A stretch of 64,000 nucleotides of DNA from assembly GCF_014155765.1 (NCBI RefSeq), contig NZ_SCKT01000001.1, positions 558,001-622,000 on the forward strand, given 5' to 3'. Below the pieces are notes generated by a model, which saw nothing but the letters and a program-made list of their open reading frames with translations, was not told the DNA's origin and ran no database searches. Position numbers and translations under genes: made by a program. Shown in pieces: positions 44,427 through 56,400 of this stretch; the stretch's first letter is position 1, and each line of letters starts with the position of its first letter. The stretch comes from Pantoea dispersa (GTDB taxonomy: Bacteria; Pseudomonadota; Gammaproteobacteria; Enterobacterales; Enterobacteriaceae).

Positions 44427-44822
44427 ATGATGCTGTTTCCCGCTTTGGTAGAGATTGACGCTGACGGCTCGGCCAGTGGTTATTTCCCGGATGTCACCGG
44501 CTGTTATTTTGCCGGTGATACGCCCGAGCAAACGCTGCAGGATGCGCAATCTGCGCTGCATGCCCACTTTGAACTGATGGCGGAGAAAGGCTTGTTGATT
44601 CCGGAGCCGGCGCAGCACTGGCAGCAGGAATTTAGCCAGCCCGGCGTGTGGATCTACGTTGATATTGATGTCACCCGCTATCTGGGCAAATCCGAGCGCA
44701 TCAATATCACTATGCCGCATCTGCTGATTGAGAAGATCGATAAGATGGTCAGTAATAACGCGCGCTACAGCAGCCGCAGCCATTTTCTTGCCGAGGCGGC
44801 ACGCAAAGCGCTGGTCTCGTAG
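44427..44822 (+). CDS. hicB: HicB-family antitoxin
   Basis: 131 residues from ATG at 44427 with AGAGGTGA; an upstream ATG at 44394 is possible. N-terminal HicB domain (LFPALVEIDADGSASGYFPDVTGC..AGDT; about 1-65) that covers HicA, then a C-terminal ribbon-helix-helix (KSERINITMPHLLIEKID..SSRSHFLAEAARKAL) that binds the operon's operator. Autoregulation of the hicAB promoter is expected. Confidence 0.92.
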   Translation: MMLFPALVEIDADGSASGYFPDVTGCYFAGDTPEQTLQDAQSALHAHFELMAEKGLLIPEPAQHWQQEFSQPGVWIYVDIDVTRYLGKSERINITMPHLLIEKIDKMVSNNARYSSRSHFLAEAARKALVS

Positions 44823-44906
44823 CAACACTATTGCGCACGCGTCGCTTATCGTCCGTGGCCGCTTTATGTTTGAATTCCCGCCTCAACCGGCCGGCATGTG
44901 GTTAAA

Positions 44907-46172
44907 ATGAATTACTTACGCGACATACAAACGTTTATTGAAGGCAACACGGTGCTCTCCGCCACCTTCAGCCTGCTGCTGTTACTGGTTGCCGGTATGG
45001 TCACCCATCTGATCTGCAAGTTCTTCGTGGTAAAAGTGGTGCGCCGCGTGTTCTTTAGCACGCATAAAAACCAGGTGCCGCTGGATAAAGACGTCCGGCT
45101 CTCAGAAAAGCTGTCGAATTTTATTCCGGTGATCACCGTCTATTACCTGCTGCAGTTTATGCCGGATTTGCCCGAGCATCTGCTGATCGCGGTGAAAACC
45201 ATCTGCGGCATTCTGTTTTTTGTTTATCTGTCGCTGTTCTTTAACGAAGTGCTGGAGATCGTTAATAACTCCTATTCGCGTAAGTCGAAGCGTAAGAACC
45301 ACTCGATAAAAGGTTATATCCAGATCGGTAAGATCCTGGTGCACATCATCTCCGCCATCATGATTCTGGCTATCATGTCGAACAAATCGCCAGTGATCAT
45401 TATCTCCAGTCTGGGTGCGGTCGCGGCGGTATTGATGTTAGTGTTTCAGCACACCCTGCTGTCGCTGGTGGCCAATATTCAGGTGTCATCGAACGATGTG
45501 CTGCAGCTCGGCGACTGGATTGAAATGCCGGATAACGGCATCAGCGGTGAAGTGATTGATATCGCTCTGCATACCATTACCATCCGCAACTGGGACAATA
45601 CGCTGTCGCGAATTCCGACCAAAAATTTCCTGACCGAAACCTACACCAACTGGCAGGCGATGTTCTCCTCCGGCGCGCGGCGTATCATGCGCAGCTTTCA
45701 TCTCGACCAGACCTCGATTCGCTTTCTCGATCAGCAAATGGTGCAGCAGATGAGCCAGATTCGCGGCGTCAGTGAGCAGCTTTCAATCCTGATGGATGGC
45801 CGTGATAGCAGCGTGGTCGGTGACCGCTGGTTTGCGGAAAACGGCATTACCAACCTCACGGTGTTCCGTCACTATCTCACCGCCTGGCTGGCACAGCGCG
45901 ACGATATTAAAAAAGATATGTATATCGTGGTGCGCGCGATGAAACCCTCACCCGAGGGATTGCCGGTAGAGGTTTATTGCTTTACCTCCTCGGTGCTGTG
46001 GGTTGATTACGAGAATTCCCAGTCAGCGATATTTGAATTCATCTACGCCATCGTCGGTCAGTTTTCGCTGCGGATTTACCAGCATCCGGCCGGCAATGAT
46101 TTCTGGCGTTTGTCGCAGGCGCGCGATGCAACGCTTAACCAGACAAGCGCCCAGGAAGACCAACGTTACTAA
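44907..46172 (+). CDS. YbdG-like (MscM type) mechanosensitive channel
   Basis: 421 residues, homologous to E. coli YbdG (415). About five membrane helices up to residue 180; pore region SSLGAVAAVLMLVFQHTLLSLVANIQ, then LGDWIEMPDNGISGEVIDI and the beta domain RNWDNTLSRIPT. In YbdG the segment is VFKDPILGLVAGIQ; here His replaces Asp/Pro. Miniconductance channel role in osmotic adaptation. No clear ribosome binding site; GTG at 44898 is the alternative start. Confidence 0.85.
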   Translation: MNYLRDIQTFIEGNTVLSATFSLLLLLVAGMVTHLICKFFVVKVVRRVFFSTHKNQVPLDKDVRLSEKLSNFIPVITVYYLLQFMPDLPEHLLIAVKTICGILFFVYLSLFFNEVLEIVNNSYSRKSKRKNHSIKGYIQIGKILVHIISAIMILAIMSNKSPVIIISSLGAVAAVLMLVFQHTLLSLVANIQVSSNDVLQLGDWIEMPDNGISGEVIDIALHTITIRNWDNTLSRIPTKNFLTETYTNWQAMFSSGARRIMRSFHLDQTSIRFLDQQMVQQMSQIRGVSEQLSILMDGRDSSVVGDRWFAENGITNLTVFRHYLTAWLAQRDDIKKDMYIVVRAMKPSPEGLPVEVYCFTSSVLWVDYENSQSAIFEFIYAIVGQFSLRIYQHPAGNDFWRLSQARDATLNQTSAQEDQRY

Positions 46173-46538
46173 GGCACGTACATTGCCCCACAGGAAAATA
46201 AAGTGGGGCAATGTCCCTGGCGCAGGTTGTTCTCTCACAGTAAAGGATTCTCATTTTTTGTTCAAAAGTGTCCATCAGATGACATTCACTTTATTGACAT
46301 TTATTAAAGGAGGACAAACGAGCAATGCCAGACCACTCAATATAAGCAGTTGATAAAAAAAATAAAAAAACAGGACGACATCCGCTTATAAATCATCATA
46401 AAATTCCAGATAATATTTTAAAATAACGTAAATCTATTTTTTCAAATTGCCATAGACTGGTGCCATCATTTATTTGATTCCAGCTGCGTGATATTGTCAC
46501 GGGATGTGACTATTCAGCACCAGGGATATCTACCACTC
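46173..46538. other. 366-bp A/T-rich region entering the NRPS island
   Basis: Besides the channel gene's hairpin, it contains a strong orphan ribosome binding site AAAGGAGG (46306-46313) followed by ATG at 46325 and only six codons before TAA. The A/T-rich 46330-46480 probably carries the promoter of the next gene. No full gene is supported. Confidence 0.5.
46181..46213 (+). terminator. Hairpin after the YbdG-like gene
   Basis: CATTGCCCCAC / GTGGGGCAATG, 11 perfect pairs with an 11-base A-rich loop, no downstream T-run. Confidence 0.55.
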
Positions 46539-47405
46539 ATGGACTTTTATCACTCTTCTCGTATTGCATGCTCTGACTACTATTTATTACGAAACTTTTA
46601 TGGTCGTGACTTAGGCGGAGAGCGCTATTTTGAATGGAAACACCGAAAAGACACTACACTTAATAATAAAAAAAGAGTAATTTATTGCGAAGATAATGGT
46701 GAAAAGATTGGCATCATATTCACCACACAATATCAGTTCTCCAGTAATCATGGCTCACTAACCGTCAATCTAATTGGTGATCTTGGAGTCAATGACAGCA
46801 TAAAATCACCCAGCCTGGTTAAAAACCTCCTGTTGTCAGCACACTGTTTTGAATCCGACGCAAGCTTGTGTTTTTCAGATGACAGGAAGATTGCCATTTA
46901 CAATGCTATATTCAAGCGCAATCTGAAAACCATTAATCAGAACATTGCTTATGAAGATGTGACCATTAAAACTTTCTCAACAGATCAAGCTTATACTACA
47001 TGCCCGTTAGATAAAGTTGATTTTCAGAATTTCAGAAATCATCTGGGAAGAAGCAAAGACAAAAACTATTTATCTTATTTAGAAAAACACCCTTGTTATC
47101 GTGATATTCTCGCCATTCAAAACACACAATTTACTGCAATTTTAGGTGTAACAGATGACTTCGTAGAGGTCCTGGATATATCCGGAACAAGCAATGAACA
47201 CTTTCTCTGGGCTATCCGCGCCAGTAACGCATTTCATACAGTATGCAAAATATTATTACCTCGTTCCCGAACAGCTTTACTGTGTCATGCAACCGGTGAA
47301 TTGCTTGAAACTAAACCGCTTAACCTGATGGTGTCCTGGTACACCGAAGCTAAATATACGTTCGATATTGATAATACCTGGATCTGCCGACTGGACCGTC
47401 GTTAA
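46539..47405 (+). CDS. GNAT-fold-like protein linked to the NRPS
   Basis: 288 residues from ATG at 46539 (AGGGA lies 12 bases before; a GTG at 46488 gives 305). The stretch ERYFEWKHRKD.. then RVIYCEDNGEKIGIIF resembles the EWK..AEDDGKIVG pattern of GNAT-type acyl/acetyltransferases of the larger kind. The rest is unfamiliar. Much richer in A/T than most of the window and rich in Lys/Asn. 50 bp before the NRPS and on the same strand, so it could acylate the peptide or its amine partner, which is inference. Confidence 0.65.
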   Translation: MDFYHSSRIACSDYYLLRNFYGRDLGGERYFEWKHRKDTTLNNKKRVIYCEDNGEKIGIIFTTQYQFSSNHGSLTVNLIGDLGVNDSIKSPSLVKNLLLSAHCFESDASLCFSDDRKIAIYNAIFKRNLKTINQNIAYEDVTIKTFSTDQAYTTCPLDKVDFQNFRNHLGRSKDKNYLSYLEKHPCYRDILAIQNTQFTAILGVTDDFVEVLDISGTSNEHFLWAIRASNAFHTVCKILLPRSRTALLCHATGELLETKPLNLMVSWYTEAKYTFDIDNTWICRLDRR

Positions 47406-47454
47406 TTACATCAGATAATCAATTTTTCCTTAAATTTTTCCAAAGGACTGAAAA

Positions 47455-50400
47455 ATGAATCAACTTCCTCTTAGCCCTTACTCTATGTTATTCTGGAATG
47501 AGTTCGTTCGCAGACCTGATAGCGCAGACTATAACATCTCCATTTCACAACAACTTTCAGGTAAGTTTGATGCAGACAGGTTTGAATCAAGCCTGACGCG
47601 TTTCCTCGACGACCACATTATTTTCGATAGCCATTTATCATTACGTGACGGGCAGCCATTCTGGACAAGAAATAAAAGAAGAAACACCTTACAGAAGATT
47701 GCAAATGATAAAGAGCTTGACGAATTCATAAAACAACCCTTTGACCTGTTATCGGCCCCCCTTTATCGCATTGCTCTGCAAACACTCTCAGCCGAAAAAG
47801 TAATTTTCACCATTGTTTTCCACCATTTAATTATGGATGGGAGAATACAACGTGAGTTTTTCGATAAAATCAGCGGTTATTATAACGGTGCAGATATTAT
47901 TAAAGCTGTCACTGCTGAGCAAATAACTGACAAAGTCATGCAAGCGAAAGAGAGGGTAGCCAGCCTTGACACAGAAGATACTCTGCTGCACTGGAAAGCG
48001 TTAACGCCCCGTTTGCCTGAAGCGGTCACTCTGCCCTTCGCGTCTGAGAAAAAAAACGCAGCAGCATCACATGATATTGTTGATGAAATACGTTTCTCGT
48101 TATCAAAAACCGATTTCAACAATAAGCGAAAAATTTCCCAGCGCCCCTTCATCGTATTTTCTCAGGTCTGGGGCACATTGCTTGCAAGATGCTCAGCTCA
48201 ACACGCCATAGCGTTATTTTACCCCATTGCTATCAGGCAGTTATCAGGGCTCGAGATGGGGGCTCAGGTTAACAGCAGTGTAATGCTTGTAGAGGTTCTG
48301 GCGGATACAACACTGCGGGATTTATGTCAGCGCGAGAATCGTTTCAGTCTGATGAAAAATAAAGAGGGTGTTTACTATAACTACTTGCCAACCGACAATA
48401 TTGTGGCGTTAAGCGGTTGCACGGATTTGCGTTTTAGCTTCGCTCAGACGCCACAGCGGGAATATTTGTTTGCTTTTGAAGGTTGCCAGGCTCAGCCGGT
48501 GCATGGACAGTATTATGATCTGGCCGGCGCTGATTTGTCGCTGGAGTATGAAGAAACGGAGCAGCACTTCAATTTTCGTCTGCGCTACCGGCGCGCTTTG
48601 TTTGACCACTCTACCGTATGTCGCTGTGGTGAGTACTTCCTTCACTTATTAATGTCTGCCATTCAGCAACCGGACGCTCCACTACTGTCACTGCCGTTAC
48701 TGAGCGATGAAGAAATCTGCCGTTTGACCGCACCGAGCGACCATCCGGTAAAGACTTTCCGTTCTCTGGCTGAACAATTTGAGCTACAGGTTACCCAGCG
48801 CCCGAATATGCCCGCGGTATCAGGTGCAGGCTGCCCGCTAAGCTATCTTCAGCTTAACCATTGTGCGAATGTGCTGGCCCACCAGCTTCGGCAAAGAGGT
48901 CTTGACTCTGATATTCCTGTGGCTCTGCACTGTGAAAAAGGGCGCGAATTTGTTGTCGCTATGCTGGCAATAATAAAAGCGGGCGGCAGCTATATGCCAG
49001 TGGACATTGCCGCACCTACGGCGAGGAAGCACTATCAGCTGGAACATGCCGCAGTGCAGATAATGATTAGCCAGGCTCATTTCGTCACCGGGAACGGCGC
49101 ATTGACAGCAGGCTGTAAACATCCGGTTGACATCCTGTTGTGTGACGTTGAAGAACTCCTGGCCATGCCGGAAATGGATAATCCACGTATCCCCTGTCAT
49201 GACGATCCAACCGCAGCGATTTTCTTTACGTCCGGAACCACCGGAAATCCTAAGGGAGTGATTGTCACACAACAGGCTATCGCCGGACTTGTACAGGAGA
49301 CTAACTATGTTAGCCTCAGCCCGCAGGATACGCTGCTATTTCTCGCCAGTCCGTCCTTCGATGCAGCAACATTTGAAGTCTGGGGAGCGTTACTCAATGG
49401 TGCGCGCCTCATCATTCCGGCGACTTCGCAACAACTGGTAAGCGATCCGGAAGGCTTTAAACGACTGTTGATGGATGAACAGGTATCGGCGCTATTTGTG
49501 ACCCGAACACTGTTCGATACGCTCTATTTGATCGACAACCATATTTTTGATTCTGTCCGTCAGCTGATGGTGGGAGGAGAAGCGCTTACTCCTGACATCA
49601 TGCAGGCTATCGTGTGCCAGTCGCCGAGACCGGAAAAGGTGCTGAATGCCTATGGTCCGACGGAGTGCACCACTTTCAGTTGCTGGTATGAAATCCTGCC
49701 CGATCGGGAGCAGAAGAGCATCCCGATCGGGAAAGCCGTAACAGGGCGCACCTTGTATGTGCTGAATGATCAGCTGCAGCTCCAGCCAGATGGTGCGCAG
49801 GGCGAGCTGTATATCGGTGGTCATGGCCTGGCTAAAGGCTATCTCGGTGATCCCGCGCTTACAGAGCGTAAATTTATTCCTGACCCTTTCGGTAACGGGC
49901 GCTTGTATAAAACCGGGGATCAGGTTACGCGACTTGCCGATGGCAACCTCGTCTATCACGGGCGCCATGATACTCAGGTAAAAATACGCGGCTACCGCAT
50001 AGATTTAAGCGAGATTGAGGGCGCATTACTCCAGTCTGCAGGCGTACAACAGGCAGCTGTGTTAAACATTGTCGAACCGGAGAATCATTATCTTGTTGCC
50101 TGGTACGTATGCAAAACGGATAGTGCGGTAACGCCAGATGTTTTGCGTGAAAATCTACTGGCGCTGCTGCCGGAGTACATGATCCCTGCCATATTCCATC
50201 TGATTGATGAAATACCGGTCAATATTAACGGTAAGCTGGACCGTAAGGCACTTCTGGCCACGCATCAAGGCAAGGCGGGTGACGTGTCGCAGACCAGTAC
50301 ATTATGGGAGGCGCTGGTACTTAAAGAGTGGCTCAGGCTGCTGCCGGTCGCTTCTGTCGGGCTGGATGATAACTTCTACCGGGTGGGCGGTGACTCGGTG

Positions 50401-53400
50401 CAGGCCATTTTGCTGATTGCCGCCCTGCGTAAGCTGGGTCATACGCTTTCGCTTTATGAACTAAATCAGCATCCAACCGTACGCGCAATGGCGCAACTGC
50501 TTCAGTCGCGCAGCGTAGGGGCTAATGGCGGCGCAGAGGGAGTCCATAAGCCGATGCGGGGAACTGTACCGTTGCTTCCCGTGCAGCAGTGGTTTTTCAG
50601 CCAGCGCTATCCTCAGCCACAGCACTTTAATCAGGCGTTTACGCTGCATTTACCTGAAGATATTTCTGTTCTGATGTTACAGGAAGCGATTAACGCCCTT
50701 GTCGGGCAACATGACATGTTGCGCGCAAGCTTTCCGCAGTCAACGCCTTACGTACACGATGTTGACGATTACCCATGCCAGACTCTGCTGACCCTGCACC
50801 CGGGATCGATAACTGAACTGACACAACAGCTCACCCAATTGCAGTCAGATTTTGATTTAGAGCGCGGACCATTGTGGCGCGCGGCCATCATTCGCCAGCA
50901 TCCTGCTGGTGGGGATTTTCTGTGGTTTGCCTTTCACCACCTGGTGATTGACATGTTTTCCTGGCGCATCCTGGCGCAGGACATTGAGCATTTTCTCCAG
51001 CATAAGTCTCTGCCCTCACCCAGCAGCAGCTATCAGCAGTGGGCGGACTCGCTGGCGGGCTATGCCGAAAGCTGGCCTGACGACGTGCTATGGTGGAGAA
51101 ATGCACTACGTAACCTGCCAGCTAGCTCGCTGGTCGCCACGAAATCTGACCTGAAGATCGAGGTGATTTTATCATCAACACAAACAGAGCAACTGCTGGG
51201 AGCGGCAAATGAGGCCTGGGGAACAGAGATTAACGATCTGTTACTCAGCGCCCTGGCGCTGGCGCTACAGGCTATTTCAGGCCAGCGCCAACACTGCATT
51301 CTGATGGAAGGGCATGGCCGTGAAGCCTGGCAGGACACGATGGACTTTTCCCGGACCATAGGTTGTTTTACTTCGCTTTACCCACTTGTTCTCACGGCGG
51401 AAACCACGCTAGCCGAAACCATTATCGGGACCAAAGAGGGGCTACGACAGATTCCAGCGAAAGGCGTTGGGTTTGGGATTTTGCATCAGCAGAATCAACT
51501 GGCGGATATTACCCTGCCCGCAATAAGCTTCAACTACCTTGGGCAGTTAACGCTCACGAGCGAAAAACCCTGGACCTTATCGTATAAAAACACGGGCGAG
51601 TGGATTCACAGCGCTAACGCATCGAGCCAGATGCTGACCATCAACGGCGTGGTGGACCGCGGGCAACTTAGCTTCATCATTGAAAGCCAACTGTCTTCCG
51701 AACAAACAGAGGCTTTTGCGCAGGCGTTACACAACGCACTTGCAGAGATTGCTGAACTTGCTGTCCCTGCGCTGGCCAATCACTCAGGCAAAACGGCCAG
51801 TGATTATGGCACTCAACCTCTTGCGCAGGACGAGATTGTTCGGCTGAGAGCACGTTATCCGCAGATGAAAGCCCTGTACACGGCCACGCCCCTGCAACAG
51901 GGTATGCTGTTTAATGCTTTACGTTCGCCAGATGATGATGCCTATCACGTGCAGCAATTGATGCACTATCACTGTGCGCTGGACATCACCTGCTATAAAA
52001 AGGCATGGGTGCTGGCAGTTCAAATGTATCCAATACTGCGAACCGCATTTGACTGGCAGGGCGAGAATATCCTGCAGATCGAAATGAATAGCGCAACGCT
52101 GACTACGCAATGGCTTAAGGTTGTTGACCTCAGTGACTGCAGTGAATCGGAGCAACAGGCAGAAATTACGCGTCTGCAGCAGCAGGATAGATTGCAGCGC
52201 TTTGACCTGTCCCAGCCTGCGCTATTCCGGCTGCTAATCGTGAAATGCCAGCAGGAGGAATTTTACCTGCTCAAAAGTGAGCACCATGCCATATGCGATG
52301 GCTGGAGCATGACTTTGCTCTTTGAACAGGTGCATCGCTTTTACGATCTTCTGATAAAGGGCGAGCAGCCTGAGATAATTGAACAACAGAGCTGGCCGCA
52401 GGCACTCCAGTGGCTGCAGCGTCGGAAATCAATCACTGCAGAATTCTGGCAACAACAAAAGCAGCGGTTTGCAACGCCTAATAACCTTCAGGTTCTGGCA
52501 CGTCCGGAAACGGATAAAACGTGTCCTCCGGCAGCATTCGTGCAGCATATTCTGACACCCACTGAGTTTGGTGCGTTTAAACAGTTGCTGGTTGAAAATG
52601 GCTACACCCTCAACACCGTGCTGCAATTCGCCTGGCACAAACTTATGCAGATTTATACTCAGGATGCCCAGACACAGGCCGGGTTAGTTGTCTCGGGCCG
52701 CGGTATGCCACTGGCTGAGATTGAAAACTGCGTCGGACCGTTCATCAATACCCTACCGCTCACCGTGGATTGGGCATCAGACCACAGCTGCGCACACGTG
52801 CTCACCGCTATCCAGCAGACGGTGGTTGATTTCAATAGCCATAGCAATATTTCTCTGAGTGCGCTGCAGGATGAAGGCATTTCACTCTTTCAAAGCCTGG
52901 TGGTGTGTGAAAACTACCCGCAAAGTCGTGATAAAGACGGCATTGCCGCCGCCTCGACGCTGCTGAAAGTGTATGGAAAGCTCGACTATCCGTTAGTGTT
53001 GATGGCTTATGAACTGAACAGCGGCCTCACGCTGCAACTGGACTATCACACGGACTGGCTAAGCGCCGCTCATGCCTCCACCTTACTGGCCTCGGTATTG
53101 AAGTTAATGACCCAGGCTCTGCAGAATGTTTCCTGTGCACACACGCAATTATGGCTGGAGGAAGAAGCACCGCAGGCACCGCTGTTGCCCTCTGTCTGCA
53201 CATCATCACTGGCGACGCGCTTTGACTGGTGCGTCCAGCAATACGCCACTTCTACCGCGCTGTCCTGGGGTAATACGTCGCTGAACTACCAACAATTGGA
53301 TCAGCGTGCCAGCTATCTGGCCAGCGTTATCACCGGGCAACTGGGTGAGCTAAAGCCGGACACGCCAATAGCCCTGCTGATGGATAAAAGCGCTGATTTT

Positions 53401-56400
53401 GTTATTGCCATGCTCGCCATTGTTAAAGCCGGGGGTTGCTATGTACCGCTCTCAACGGAATACCCGGCAGAGCGAATCAGCTGGATGCTGGATGATACCG
53501 CCGCCCCACTGGTATTGACGCAGGCTGATCACCTTGCGCTGGTCACAAAATATAATGCACTGTGCGTGGACACACTCATCCCGCAAGCGTGCAAAAGCGT
53601 GAATGCATCCGCAGACGCAGAGAGTCTGGGCGCGATCATATATACATCCGGAACGACCGGCACACCGAAAGGCGTTCTGATTGAGCAGGCCGCGATGGTC
53701 GAGCTGGTTGTAGACAACCCGTCGCTGCCCCTCACTGAAGAGGACAGCCTGCTCTTTCTTTCAAGCCCGGTCTTTGACGCCGCCACTTTTGAAATCTGGG
53801 GGGCCTTACTCAATGGCGGGAAATTAGTGATACCTGAGCTCAGTACGCAGGATCTGGCCAGTGATACCCGGGCATTCCAGTCATTGATGCAACATCAACG
53901 GGTGAGCGTCATGTGGGTGACGAGGGCGCTGTTTGATAATCTGTGGAAACGGGATAACCACCTGTTTGATAGCCTCAGCTACCTGTTAGTCGGCGGTGAA
54001 GCGTTAACACCGGAAATAATGTTAGCGCTGGCCAACCAGTCACCCCGGCCACAGCACATCATTAACGGCTATGGCCCAACAGAATGCACCACCTTTACTA
54101 CTACCGCTGAAATTTTTGCCACAGATACGAGCGGCAGTCTTCCTATTGGCCGTGCCATTGCCGGTCGGCAACTGTACGTGCTGGATAGCCACATGCAGCC
54201 TGTTCCTCAGGGAGCAATAGGTGAGCTGTACGTTGGCGGACGCGGCCTCGCCCGGGGCTATCTGAATCGTCCGGATTTGACCGCAAAACAGTTTGTCACC
54301 TCGCCGAGGATTAGCGGACGATTGTATAAAACCGGCGATCAGGTGCGGATAAGGCCTGATGGCCAGCTGGAGTATTTAGGACGTAAAGACCAGCAGGTGA
54401 AAATTCGCGGCTACCGCGTGGAACTGCAGGAAATTGAAGCCGTGCTTAATCAGCAGCCTGGTGTGCAACAGTCCGTGGTGTTGCTGCAGGATACTGGGGG
54501 TGCACCGCAGTTATGCGCCTGGTATGTCCCGCATCCTTCAGAAGAGACATCTGTCCCGGCGCTGTTTATCGCACTGGAAAGCCGCCTGCCTGAGTATATG
54601 TTGCCTGCTAGCATCATCCCGATTGCAGAGATTCCCCTGACGATAAACGGGAAGCTGGCCCGTGAAAGACTTCCGCAGGCAACGCAGGCACGTGAAGTGC
54701 ATTATCAGGCCCCTGTTACGTCATTAGAGAAAACGATCACCGCCGTCTGGCAGCAAATTTTGAAGACCGAACAGATTAGCGTGACTGACAATTTTTTCCG
54801 CATTGGTGGCGATTCTATTCAGAGCATCCTTGTTACAACCGCTTTGCGTAAGCAGGGAATTCACTGCACCACCCGGGATATCTTTAACGCCAAAAGCGTG
54901 CAACAGCTCGCCCGGCTTCTGGAAAGCAACGTCCAGTCAGAAACCCTAAGTGAACAGGGAGCGCTGACAGGGCCCTGCCCGTTGCTGCCGGTGCAACAAT
55001 GGTTTTTTGCGCAGCAACTGATACAGCCAAACTGGTTTAATCAGGCCTTCACACTGTCACTGCCGGCAGGAACTGACACTGAGATTCTGCGGGCCAGCCT
55101 GCATAAGCTCATTGCCCATCATGATCTACTGCGCGCCCGTTATAAGGTCAGAAAGGGCTACGCAGAGCAGAGCTATAGTTCTGTCACAGTTGATATTCCC
55201 TTTAGCGTCTTTGACACTGCTGCCTGTGCGACAGCCTCTGAGCTCACACAGAACCTCACCCACTGGCAGAGCGATTTTTGTTTGTCAGAAGGGCCGCTAT
55301 TCCGTTTCGTCATGCTGCATGATAGCCGTACGGATGCACCTCCATCCCTGTTTTGCGCCTTCCATCACCTGATTATTGATGCGGTGTCATGGCGCATACT
55401 CGCGGATGACCTGCAAACCCTGTGTGAAGGGCGGAAGCTGGGAAATAAAGGTACCAGCTACCGACAATGGGCACAGAAACTACGTGATTATGCCAACACG
55501 ATTCCTCTGCAACAGCGTTACTGGGACCAGGTGATTGCTGGACAGCCGGATTACCGGAGGATGCTCACGGCGAAGACGACTAACTCATCGCGTATCGCGC
55601 GCTCGCTGACGCTAACACAGGCGAAAACGCGCGCCCTGCTTACCCAGGTGCATGATGCTTATAAAACGGAAATCAATGACCTGCTGCTCACGCCACTGGC
55701 TTACGCCCTGTCCAGCTGGCACGGCGGCAATGAGAGCTTCATCACCCTGGAAGGTCATGGGCGTGAAGCAATAACCAGCGATGTTGAAATCAATCGCACC
55801 GTTGGCTGGTTCACAGTGATGTACCCGGTGAAACTGAAGCTGTCTGCCTCGCCTGCAGCAACACTGCGCCATGTGAAGGATACGCTGCGACAGGTACCTG
55901 ATAAAGGCCTCGGTTACTCCGCATTAAAATACAGTGAACAGGCGACAGCCCTGAAGCACCATGATTTACCGGCCATCAGCTTTAACTACCTGGGTCAGTT
56001 TACGACTGAAGAGGGAAGCGGGAGCTGGCAAATTGACCAGACGAAATGCGGAGAAACGGTAGCGGCGGAAAACGGCAGCAGTAACGTACTGGATGTAACT
56101 GGTCGGGTAAGAGGCGGACAATTGACGCTCATCTTCAGTGCCCTGCTGCCTGAGGAAGCGCTGGACAAACTTGTCGATGAATATCAGCAACAGCTGCTGG
56201 CACTTATCACGCACTGTCAGGAGGTACAGGCCGCTGGCGAGAGCTGGTTCAGCCCGGCTGATTTTCCTCATTGTGCATTGACATTACAGGAGCTGGATCG
56301 ATTGCAGCGGCTGCACAGGCTGGATAATGCCTATCCGGTAACGCCAACTCAGCGCGAGCAGCTCTACTTCAACCGCATCAACAGCGATTATCAGATTGAC

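Noticed and set aside
46265-46287. Possible icd-derived attachment repeat (GTCCATCAGA) left of the NRPS island
   Set aside because: Only about ten bases match the icd 3' region (GTCCATCAGACG near 57840), too short to be an att core.
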